A stretch of DNA of 64,000 nt, from the NCBI GenBank assembly GCA_963575745.1, contig CAUYUJ010003027.1, forward strand, positions 1 to 64,000. The letters run 5' to 3'. Position numbers and translations under genes: made by a program. This document shows positions 33,520 to 43,735 of this stretch, piece by piece. Position 1 is the first letter of the stretch; each line of letters opens with the position of its first letter. The notes below the pieces were generated by a model. The model searched no databases. It had not been told where the DNA came from and saw only the letters and a program-made list of their open reading frames with translations. Source of the stretch: Prorocentrum cordatum. Taxonomy: Eukaryota; Sar; Dinophyceae; Prorocentrales; Prorocentraceae.

Positions 33520-35510
33520 TCAAGCTCTAGTTATTAGCAGACCGAGTTCGGGCATCTGGGTACTTGAGACGAGCGCTCCTAATGGTTTCCTTTCGATTGC
33601 TGTGACACGCAGCTCTGTAGCGCATCTGCTGATCGAGTCAGGTGCGAAAATTTTTTCGGACCCAGCTCTGGCAGCAGACCGAGGTCGCGCATCCAGGCGC
33701 TTGAGACTAGCGCATCTAAGAACTGGGAGCCTGCGGTGACCCGCCAACCTTGATTACCGCGAGGAACTCGTAGAGTTTCCCGGCGACACGCATGAGTGGG
33801 GCGCTGGCGCGGCCATCTCGCGCGCGAGGGCGCGGTTTCATACTGGCGCCGGCGGTGAACTGTCAAACTGGTCACCGCCGGGAATCTCGCAGAGCTCCTT
33901 GCACGCGTAAGAGTACTGAGATTGCAAGCAGACAGCTTCTCGGAGCATTTCGAGGAAAACGTAGAATTTCCATTTTTTCGGTGTCAACGTGATGTCGGTT
34001 CCTCTTAATTGTTCGATAGTAAAACTTGCTCTGGAGAGCTGAGCTGAACAAATTTCATATTCGAATGCTCGGCGTAAAAAATCTGCTCTCAAAATGAATG
34101 GTCAAATATCTTTCAAATACCAGCAAAACTGGCCCAAAGTTGTCAGTTGTCTCTTCTGGTCGGGTGGTCCAACTAGCTCCACCCCGCGCCGGTCGAAGAG
34201 CTCTACGAGGTAAGGGAGATCGTGGAGGAGAAGAAGGAGCGACGAAAAGAAGGAGCGGAAGGAGCAAGTGCAGGACGACGAGCAGGGAAAAGGTGGAGAG
34301 GGAGAAGAGAGACGACGATGATAATGAGGAGGTGGAGGTCGAGGAGGAGGGGGGAAGAGAGTGAGAAAGAGAAGAAGGACCAGACGATGGAGGAAGAGCA
34401 GTGGGAGGAGGAGGAACAGGAGGGGGCGCAGGAGGAGGAATAAGAAGAAGATGGAGAAAGAGGAGGCGGAGACGAGGAGGCGAAGAAGAGGAGGAGCAGC
34501 AGAACAAGGAGGGGTACGAAATCTTGCAGAGCGCTCAATTGTAGCTCTGGCTGCACGCCAATCTCAGAGGCCTCGATGCTTCAGGCGACGGTCCGATGAT
34601 TTCCTTTTGAGCGGCGTGCTTGCAAGCTCTCTAGCGTGCCTATAAATAACCAGAAACCCAACACCGTTTATCATATTTCTGTAATGAAGATTTATGTGGC
34701 TCCAGCTCCGGTAGCAGACCGATCGTAGGCGTGTAGACTGTAGACTGATTTATGCTTCACAGCACGCCCTGTCGATTGACGTGCATCTCAGCCCTGTAAG
34801 TGTTCTAGAGCTCGAATTGAATTCAGAATACGCAGATCATATCATGTCTGGTAAAATATTCACAGTGCGGAAAATTGTCCCAGTCGCAGCGCTTGCAGGC
34901 CGAGTTCAGACGTCTCGGTATTGTTGGCAAATGTACCTGGTGACCTTCTGCTTCGAGAAGTGCTTCTTAGCTTATTCGCCAGCCTACAGTTCGGATGAAG
35001 AGTGAGATTAAAAAATATATATTCAAACAGTAGCAGAGTACAAATGGTTTTATCGGTTCCAGCTCTGGTACACCGATCTCACATATCTAGATACTTGCAA
35101 CAAGCGCTCCTCATGATGGTTGTTTGATTGCCGTGCCGAAGAGCTCCAGGCTCGTCTGCAGCTCGAGTTCCCTGAAAAAAAAAGCATTACGATCTCTGAA
35201 AAAATAAGCAGAGTCAGAGAAGTTGCTTGGTTCCAACGATGGTAGCAGACGGAGTCCGGGCATCTAGATACTTGAGACCAGCGCCCGCGCCTGTGTCTGT
35301 ACCAGACAGCTGTGTAGCTAAACTCCAGCTCGAGTTACATCAAGACAGGCATCATCATCTCAGGAAAATCAGCAGAGTACAAATAGTTTCCGGACCCAGC
35401 TCTGGCAGCAGAACGAGTTCAAGCATCCACACACTTCACAGATGCGCTTCTGGTGGTTCCTCTTCGACTGCTGTGCCAAACAGCTTAAACTGAGTCATGC
35501 TTCGCAGGAC
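33520..35510. repeat. S-type fragments, R fragments and a purine tract
   Basis: S-type words at 33525-33720, H-like hairpins at about 33732 and 33848, an R body 33880-34190, a degenerate GAG/AAG tract 34205-34515, then S-type units of the 13-kb subfamily to 35500. No conserved ORF. Glu/Lys-rich frames in the purine tract are artefacts. Confidence 0.55.
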
Positions 35511-37140
35511 TGGGCGCCGGCGGTAAAAACTGCGCCCAAAGAGCTCATATTGAGACGCAGAGGCCCTCACATTCGTCTACAGATGCGAGAAATCTGGTTT
35601 CTTAAAATGAATGATTAGAAATCTTTCAAATCTTAGGAAAATCGACCCGAAGTCGTCAGATTGTCCGCCCGGGCCGGGTCGAGCAACTGGCGCCGGCGGC
35701 GAACCGTCAACCTGGTCACTGCCGGGATCCTCGTAAAGCTCCTTGCACGCGTAAGATTGCTCAGAATCGAAAGAAGGAGCTTCTGGAAGCATTTCTGGAG
35801 GGAAAAAAAAAAAAAAAAAAAATGTGGACGTGAAGTTGGTGCCGCCAACTGTTTTGATAGTAAAAGTGCGCCTACAGAGCTCATACTAAGAGACAGCTCA
35901 TAGTCGTCTACAGGTGCGGAATCTGCTGGCTTATAATGAATTCTGAAATATCTTTCAAATCTTGGCAAAAACGACTCAAAATCCCCACATATTCTTTTCT
36001 GGCCGGGTCGACCAACTAGCTCCACCCTGCGCCGGAATTCCTCTAGCTCATCGATGACGAAGGTACTAGCTCCACCCCGCGCCGGAATTCCTCTAGCTCA
36101 TCGATCTCGAGGAGCTCTAGGAGAGATTAGCTCCACCCGCGCCGGAATTCCTCCAGCTCGCCGCTCAAGAAAAGCTCTACGAGGTGTTAGTCTTAAGTTT
36201 CCAGCAATAACTTGCCAAGGGAAGCTCTACGAGTTACTAGCCGCACCCCGCGACGGAATTGCTCCAGCTCATCGTTGCCGAAGAGCTCTACGAGGTATAG
36301 AAAAACCGACCCCAAGTCGTTGCATTGTCTCCTAAGGTCGGGTCGGCCAACTAGCTCCACCCTGCGCCCGAAATCCTCTGAGCTCATCTTGGCGAAGAGC
36401 TCTACGAGGTATGGGAACCGGCGGTAAACCGTCAACCTGGTTACCGCCGGGGACCTCGTAGAGCTCTTTTCTTGCACGGCGCCCCTCGGAACACACTCTG
36501 GAGCAAGACCCGAAACCCGACAAATCACGTTTTTCTGTTCTTATCCAACGTCGGTTGCTCCAAGTGTTTCGGTAGTAATACTGTATCTATAGGCCTGACA
36601 ATTTCACAGGCGCACGCGTCATAACTCACTAAAGGTGCGAAAAATCTGCTTTCTCGAAATGAACTTGGAACCGGCGGTAAACCGTCAGCCAGGCTACCGC
36701 CGGGAACCTCGTAGAGCTCTTTTCTGATCGTCGGAACACATGGAGAAAGCTTCTCGAGCGAGAAACAAAAAACTCGAAACATCATTTTTTTTGTTATTAT
36801 CCAACGTCGGTTCCCCCAAGTGTTTTGATAGTAATACTGCACCTACGGACCTGAGAATTTGACTGGCAAACGCGGTATAACCCACTACAGATGCGAACAA
36901 TCTGGCTTCTCAAAATGAATTGTCAAATATCTTTCAAATCTTAGCAAAACCCACCCAAAGTCACAGCTTTGTCCTTTCTGGTCGGGTCGACCAACTAGCT
37001 CCACCCCGCCGGAATTCCTCTAGCTCATCGAAAACGAAGAGCACTACGAGGTATTGTCAAATATCACTGAAATCTTAACAAAACCGACCCCAAGTCACCA
37101 CTTTGTCTCTTATGGTCGGGTCGGCCAACTGGCACAGGCG
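35511..37140 (+). mobile_element. Run of R copies, H hairpins and solo end modules
   Basis: R bodies at about 35530-35690, 35730-36015, 36445-36660 and 36700-37010. Short end modules (CGCGCCGGAATTCCTCTAGCTC...GAGCTCTACGAGG, in S and R variants) at 36010-36300 and 36350-36410. H hairpins near 35695, 36420 and 36673. An 18-A tract lies at 35803-35820. No gene. Confidence 0.6.
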
Positions 37141-37158
37141 GTGAACCGTCAACCTGGT

Positions 37159-38973
37159 ATTTTTGCGTCTTTTGCGAAGGCCGGTTCGAGCTCCCATGGG
37201 AGCAGGCCTAAACACAAAGAACCTAAACAGCGAAGCTGTACAGGAAGACAGCGAAGCTGCAAAGATTAAAGCAGAGGTGCATCAAACAGCGAAGCTGTAC
37301 AGATATGCACAAGACTGCCAATACACTAGAGTACAAAACGACAAAGATGATCAAAGAAGCTGTACAAGGCAGCAAGAAGCAGTGAGAGACCATACAGTAA
37401 CCACTGGTTTATACAGCGATTACCGTCTCAACACCACTGAGAAAGAACACGAAACTAAGAGAACTGAGATAGCGAGTGTGCTTTGACACCATGCCTAAGT
37501 GAGAACCTGGACGTGTGAAACCATGTCTAAGTGAAACCTGGTGTCGACCAGATCAAAGGCCTACTTTGAGGCACCACGTGACAACTCACGGAAAGTCACG
37601 TTCAAAGGTCAATGAGCACTCAAATCAAGGAAGCAACGAATGACCTAAGGGATCAGGCGAAGCTCTTATTCAACACACGCGCATGCACGACAACACACAC
37701 AGGCATGAAGAAAGGCAACGCAATGTCAAAAACATACGTGCGGGATCAATCACATGTGCATCATCTGTGCCGTTTCCGATGCTTCTTGCCGCTCCGCGTC
37801 AATGCACTCCTGGAAGTAGAACTCTGAGGACCCCCTTGTTGCAAATCATCCTCCTCGGAACTTTCAATTCCCATTTGCAGCCTGTATGCATGAAGAGCCT
37901 CAGTCCTACGCTGAAACTCCTGTCTCGGGAGTCGGTGTAGCTCACGCCAAAGGGAACTGACATCGACACCAGCAAGGGCCCAGTCCCTGGCAGCTTGACA
38001 CTCGTCCTCCGTCACTGCTGAACTCACAACTGCATCAGATACTCTCCCAGTCGTGGAACTCCCAGGGTGTGAACCCATAGAATCTTTATGATGAGAATAA
38101 TGCAACTGCTCATTCCGCAACTCCTCATTCTGCAACTCCTCACCCTGCAACTCCTCATCATGCAACTCCTCTTTCAGAACACCTGGATCAACCGAATCTT
38201 TATGATGAGAATAATGCAACTGCTCATTCCGCAACTCCTCATTCTGCAACTCCTCACCCTGCAACTCCTCATCATGCAACCCCTCTTTCAGAACACCTGG
38301 ATCAACAGAATTTTATGATGAGAATAATGCTACTGCTCATTCAGCACCCCCTCACTCTGCAAATCCTCATTCTGCAACTCCTCGTCCTGCAGCTCCTCAT
38401 TCTGAACACCAGGAAGAAAAGAAACAGAACCCAGCACACCATCTGGAGACTGCAGCGCATCTGGAGAATAAGCAACAGAAAAAAACGAGAAAGCTTTCCC
38501 ACGATCAGTTGGCCCATCGGGTTTAGCGACTCCGTCGAATGACTCAGTCGTCACACCCAGAGCCTCTAGCACACGGATCTCTGGAGATTGCACCACGGCT
38601 AGAGACTGCACCGCCTCTGGGGACTGCATCCCCACTGGAACGCACTGCAGAGCATGGATGTCAAAGAGGGCTTGTCGAAACATGGCGAGTCTCAGCCTTC
38701 TCGCTCTCCGCCGCCACGACGAGGATGGGAAAGGAGAAACGGGATAGGACATGGCATACAAAGTAGATGTCGACGAGGTACAAAATTGCGTTGTCATGGC
38801 ACCACACAGCAAGGGGTACTCACACAACAAATCTGACTCCACCCACTGCAGAGACAAGAGGTGCTCAAGCCACCATCGCACGGCCCGCCCGCGCGCACAC
38901 GGCCGCCCAGGGGGCAGCCTGAGGAGACAGGCTTGAGCCAGGAACCTTGGGACACGCCTTGAGCCGGGAACCT
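37159..38973 (-). mobile_element. Non-autonomous non-LTR element with coiled-coil ORF
   Basis: A 10-bp duplication TCAACCTGGT flanks it (37149-37158 and 38974-38983) inside an H loop. The 3' structure is AGGCC/GGCCT (37178-37182, 37205-37209) around GCTCC/GGAGC, as in family C. One GAGAC...GTCTC unit is at 37385-37430. The 5' end holds two GGCTCAAG leader-like words (38932-38939 and 38958-38965, minus) and shares the CACGGCCCGCCCGCGCGCAC segment with the 16.5-kb element. It encodes a frameshifted ORF at 37761-38797. Confidence 0.75.
37761..38797 (-). pseudogene. Coiled-coil ORF with 114-bp repeats, one frameshift
   Basis: An open frame from ATG at 38797 runs to a stop at 38330. A second frame, shifted by one, continues from about 38313 to 37761. 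Both encode heptad-like EELQ/NEELRNEQL repeats. At DNA level three 114-bp repeats begin at 38088, 38202 and 38315; the last spacing is 113, so a 1-bp deletion (ATCTTTATG to ATTTTATG) accounts for the frameshift. Restored, it would be roughly 345 residues: a Pro/Ser and QSPE region, the acidic Gln/Glu coil, and a basic tail (GKKHRKRHR). No RT or endonuclease. Likely an ORF1-like protein of a dependent element. Confidence 0.6.
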
Positions 38974-38984
38974 TCAACCTGGTC

Positions 38985-39858
38985 ACCGCCGGAAAAACAA
39001 AAAAAAAAAAAAAAAAAAAATGTCGACACAAAGTTCGTTCCGCCAAGTGTTTTGACTGTGAAAATGCGCCTGCAGAGCTCATATTAAGAAGCAGAGGCCC
39101 TTACAGGCGTCTACAGGTGCGAAAAATCTGCTTTCTCCAAATGAATTGTCAAATATCTTTCAAATCTTGGCAAAACCGACCCAAAGTCACCACATCTTCT
39201 TTTCTGGCCGTGTCGACCAACTAGCTCCACCCCGCGCCGGAATTCCTCTAGCTCATCGATAACGAAGAGCTCTACGAGGTACTAGCTCCACCCCGCGCCG
39301 GAATCGCGCCGGCGGTGAACCGTCAACCTGGTCACCGCCGGGAACCTCGTAGAGCTCTATGCACGTAAGAGTGCTTGGACTTAAAGCGGACACCATATTG
39401 GAGCATTTCTAGAAAACGTCGACTTGTAATTTTTGGTTGTCAATTTCACGTCGGTTCCTCCGAATACCTCGTAGAGCTCTTCGTCATCGATGAGCTAGAG
39501 GAATTCCGGCGCGGGGTGCAGCTAGTTGGCGCACCCGGCCGGAACGGACAAATTGGTGATTCCTGGTCGGTTTTGCGAAAATTTGAAAGATATTTAACCA
39601 TTTATTTTGAGAAAGTAGATTTTTGCGCGTTGGATTGGCATATAAACTTCTCTCTGACAGCAGCTCAGCTCTCTCGATGCATTTTCTTACGAGTTGACTT
39701 CCAGGAACTGAGCGGATATGAATATCGAAAAAATCGAAAATACAGATTTTCGTAAAATCTCTATTTCATAACACTACTTCGATTCTCAGCAATCTCACCA
39801 GTGTGAAGAGCTCTACGAGGTTCCCGGCGGTGACCAGGTTGACGGTTTACCGCCGGCG
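38985..39858. mobile_element. R copies in both orientations with H hairpins
   Basis: The right arm of H and an A21 run (38995-39020) precede an R body (39020-39290). Then come an H at 39309 and an R fragment interrupted near 39463 by a reverse R copy beginning TACCTCGTAGAGCTCTTCG and closing with GAGCTCTACGAGG and a reverse H (39823-39858). This is nested insertion of the same family; no gene. Confidence 0.6.
39309..39341 (+). repeat. Module H hairpin, G/C type
   Basis: CCGGCGGTGA (39309-39318) pairs with TCACCGCCGG (39332-39341) across the loop ACCGTCAACCTGG. Compared with the A/T type, one pair has changed from A:T to G:C on both arms, so pairing is retained. Similar copies start near 13877, 14146, 17354, 22051, 33848, 35695 and 42338. 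Reverse-oriented copies are at about 29333-29370, 33480-33515 and 39823-39858. It is typically followed by CCTCGTAGAGCTCCTTGCACGCG of module R. Confidence 0.85.
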
Positions 39859-39911
39859 CGAGTTTTTCGATAGTAAAAATGGGCGCCGGCGGTAAACCGT
39901 CAACCTTTCTT

Positions 39912-40411
39912 TTTTTTGCGGCTTTGCGAGGCTCCTACTGGCCCTAGGGCCACGAGCAAGCATGAGGTCAGGTGTCATCAGGAAGCGAAAGCTCTTATTC
40001 GAACCTAAAGTCAAGACAACCCAGAGCAGCGGAGCTGCGATGAATCATCAATCACAAATATGAGCGAACGAGCAAACGCACACAGAAATGAATCAAAGTG
40101 CAGTCAAGTAAACATGCAAGAGAAAAGAGAAGTCCCAGCGAAGCTGAGTATATCATAGTATGAGGAAGAACAATGAAATAAGAAAAACTGCAACTATCAA
40201 GTCTGTGATAACCATAGAACTGCCTGTGGGAGCGCAGTCACGATGCACTCCAAAGCACTGAGTTCTGTATCAGTAACAGTTGTGGTCGGAGAAATAAGCC
40301 AAGCCCTCTCAAAAACTGACTTCCATATCAGCTGAGCGGGGTCCCGTCGATCCCAATACCGAGGTTTGAGGCCTATGTCTATCCAGCAACCGCACCCACA
40401 TCCCTCAGACG
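39912..40411 (-). mobile_element. 5'-truncated LINE with RNase H remnant
   Basis: AACCTTTCTT is duplicated at 39902-39911 and 40412-40421. The 3' structure is GCTC/GAGC outer (39931-39934, 39954-39957) and TGGCC/GGCCA inner with a CTAG loop. The minus strand at about 40215-40405 encodes the last part of a LINE-A-like ORF2, including VGAVAGWIDIG and TVTDTELSALE, so the piece ends within the RNase H domain. 500 bp in all; clearly a truncated insertion. Confidence 0.75.
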
Positions 40412-40432
40412 AACCTTTCTTACCGCCGGGGG

Positions 40433-41595
40433 ACTCGTAGAGCTTCCTGACAATATATAATGTCGAAAAAAAAAATTGCAGAGAACGTATTGTTTTTCAG
40501 CCCAAGCGATTTGAGACCTCTCGATGCAACAGCCGAACGCCCCCGATGCTTCTGGATTGTCTTCTGTACGAGCTCTAGCTCTCCTACAGCCCGAGTTACG
40601 TGCGTAAATCGACCGCACCTCCCAAGATGACTCGAACAATAAGAATAGTTGGCAAACCTAGCTCGAGTATCAGACCGAGTTGAGACCTCTGAATGCGACA
40701 GACTGACGCGTCTGATGTCTCCGAATCGGTTTCTGTGATTACCAGCCCTGCAGTACAGCCTCAGTTAAGTGCAGAAAACCGACAGCACCTCTCAGGATGA
40801 CTCGAACAATACGAATAGTTTCGTGGACCTAGTTCGGGCAGCAGACCGAGTTCTGAGCTCTGGATTCGACAGGCGGACGCCCCTCATGTCTTGAAATCGA
40901 TTCTGTGACTATCAGCACTGCAGCCCCCATACAGCCCGAGTTAAGTACAGAAAACGGACAGCACCTCTCAAGATGACTCGAACAATACAATAGTTTCGCG
41001 ATTCTAGATCGGGCAGCAGACAGAGTTCAGAGCTCTGGATTCAACAGACACGCGACTGATGATTCTGAATCGGTTTCTCGAAGTATCAGCTCTGTAGCTG
41101 TCATATAGCTCGAGTTAAGTACAGAAAACCGAGAGCGCCTGTCAAGATAACTCGAAAAATACAAACCGGTTTGCGGACCTAGCTCAGCTAGCAGACCGAA
41201 TTCAGACCTCTGGATGAAACAGACGAGCGCGCTTCATCATCATGAATCGAAAAGGTGTGATTACCAGCTCTGTAGCTGTCCTCTATCTCGAGTTAAGTAC
41301 AAAATACCGACAACGCGTATGAAGATGACTCGAAACGGCCGATCCCGCCAGTGTGCTTTTTGGCAGTAAAAGGTACCCGATCGAGCTGAGATCAAGATGG
41401 CAAGCGGAAATAAGATCTAATATCACGGAAAAAATACCAGAGCTCAAACGAATTGAGAAATTTCGAGAACAAAGTGTTCAACCGACCAAAAGTCACCAAA
41501 AGGTCCGTCGAGATTTTCTTGCCAACTAGCTCTCCAGCGCGCCGGAATTACTCTTAAGCTTCCAGCAATAACTTGCACAGAGAAGCTCTACGAGT
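40433..41595 (+). mobile_element. Module S element with 14-bp perfect inverted ends
   Basis: ACTCGTAGAGCTTC (40433-40446) is the exact inverse of GAAGCTCTACGAGT (41582-41595). Inside are the head (GACAATATATAATGTCG), about five satellite units (anchors near 40595, 40755, 40938, 41115, 41290), the tail (41330-41530) and CTTAAGCTTCCAGCAATAACTT. This 1,163-bp copy shows that the satellite array is carried inside a bounded element. Confidence 0.75.
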
Positions 41596-41599
41596 TACT

Positions 41600-42345
41600 G
41601 GCTCTAGAGAGCTGAGCTGCTCTAAGAACTCACATTGTCTCTTCTGGTCGGGTGGTCCAACTAGCTCCACCCCGCGCCGGAATTCCTCTAGGAAATCGAC
41701 GCCGAAGAGCTCTACGAGGCATTCCTCTCGCTCATCGGTGCCGACGAGCTCAACGAGCTACTGGGTAGCGTCGACTTCGTAGCGTCCAAAACCCGAAGAG
41801 CGAAGAGACCCTTTGGGGACGGGAAATCTTTCCTGGAGACCTCTGGGAAGCTCCCCTGCAGCGCTGCCGAAGCGCTGGCACAAACGCTTCCATGCGTGCC
41901 TGCACGCGTGCAGGCACGCGTGGAAGCTTTCCGGAAGCTCTCCCAGACCAGTTGCCGGCTCAAACAAGCCGCTGCGAGGATCGTGGAGCGACGGAAAGGA
42001 GCTCCTGGCGGGCACCACCACCGTCCGGCTTCTAATCTTAAACCTTTAGCTCTCAGCGAGCTCCCCGGGGAAAACCCGGAGAGCAAAGAGAACACACACC
42101 GGAAAGCTTTCCTGGCGAGCCCTTGGACGTTCTCGTGAAGCACAGTTCTGCGGCTCTGGGGAGCTCCCCTGCAGCGCTTCCCAAGGGCTGCCAGGAGCGT
42201 TTCTATGCGTACCTGCACGCGGGCAGGCACGCATGGACGCTTGCGGGATGCTCTCCCGGACCCGCTGCCGGCTCGGGCGAGTTGCTGCGAGGATCGTGGA
42301 GCGGAGGTGGGCTGCTGGCGGGCACCACCACCGTCCGGCGGTGAA
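41600..42345. mobile_element. Two tandem module M elements
   Basis: After short R end pieces, the first M runs from ACCCGAAGAGC (41791-41801) to GCTCCCCGGGG (42060-42070), followed 3 bp later by a second starting ACCCGGAGAGC (42074). The first contains a 42-bp palindrome, 41886-41927, with one mismatched pair, centred on CGCG. The second loses its right end where an H hairpin (about 42337) joins at CCGGC. Non-coding. Confidence 0.7.
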
Positions 42346-43235
42346 CCGCCAGAAAGGTCACCGCCGGGAGCCTCATAGAGCTCCGTTCACGCGGGTGAGT
42401 GCTAGGAGTCGAAGGAGAGAGCTTATCGAGGCATTCTTCAAAAAATTGAACATCAACTGTTTGCTCTCGACATAGAGTTGTTTGTTCCAAGTGTTTGAAT
42501 AATAAAACTGCGCCCACAGAGCTCATATTAAGACGCAGAGGCCACCACATTCGTCTACAGGTGCCAAAAAACCTGGTTTCTCAAAATGAATGGTTAAATA
42601 TCTTTCAAATCTTAGCAAAACCGACCGGAAGTCGTCAGATTGTCCGCCCGGGCCGGGTCGCGCAACTAGCTCCACTCCGCCGGAATTCCTCTAGCTCATC
42701 GATCTCGAAAAGCTCTACGAGGTATCTTAAACCTCTAGCTCTCAGAGAGCTCCCCGGGAATCTTCTTTTCTGGTCGGGTCGACCAACTAGCTTCGCCCCA
42801 CGCCAGAATTATTCTAGCTCATCGATGCCGAAGAGCTCTACGAGGTTAGAGATGATGATGTCTATCTTTTTGCGCTGCAAAGCTGTTCGGCACAGCTATT
42901 GCACCGAAATCGCCAGGAGCGCTAGTTACAAGTATCTAGATGTCTGGGATCGGTTTGCCCCCAGAGCTGAGACCAACAAACTATTCTTTTATCTACTGCA
43001 TTCGAGCTGTAGACTGGCCGAGAAGCTGAGAAGCACTTCTTGCAGGAGGTTGTCAAGTACATTCGCCACTGATATCGAGACGTCTGAATTCGGCCAGCAA
43101 GCGCAACTACGATTGCACGATTCTTTCGCACTTTCAATATTTTGCCAGCAATGATGTGCGTTCCCTGAATCCAAGTCGATCTCAAGCCAGCTACGGAGCT
43201 GAGCTGCACGCCAACTGGGCGCCGGTGGTAAACCA
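42346..43235. repeat. R copy, solo ends and reversed S-type units
   Basis: R body 42360-42665, two end modules (42665-42725 and 42785-42845), then S-type satellite in reverse orientation (42845-43190; for example GCGCTAGTTACAAGTATCTAGATG) and the H hairpin (about 43221) that hosts the next retroelement. No gene. Confidence 0.55.
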
Positions 43236-43735
43236 TCAACCTTTCTTTTTTGCGGACTTTGCGGTCGACTGTGCAGGCTTTCCAGCCTAGTCGGAAGCAA
43301 GGAAGCGGACGTATCGGGAGCAGGCGAAGCCTCACCGATCCTGACGATCAGGAAGACGACAGCCTAAACTCTTATGAGTGTGTGAAGTGAAGCACGCACG
43401 CACGACACGAACAAGCATGGCATGAGCGAGCAGCGAACACCTAATCACATCAACTCAAATCCGAAATACGCTTGTACAACCCGCGGTATGACAAGAGGCT
43501 TATGCTCAAGGTCAAATGTGAAGTGATGAATTAATGAGATCAAATACTATCGAACCTCTTTGAGGCAACAGTACGTCTCAATCAACAGGCACGTCGGAAC
43601 GATCAAGAAAATGAATGAAACCTGTCTCTGAATCCGTCTCACTGAACAAGCACGTGACACAATACAAGCAAGCAACAAAGACAGGCGGCGGCAGGCAGAA
43701 AGCCGAAACTTGCATACAAGTGCGCACGGATAGCT

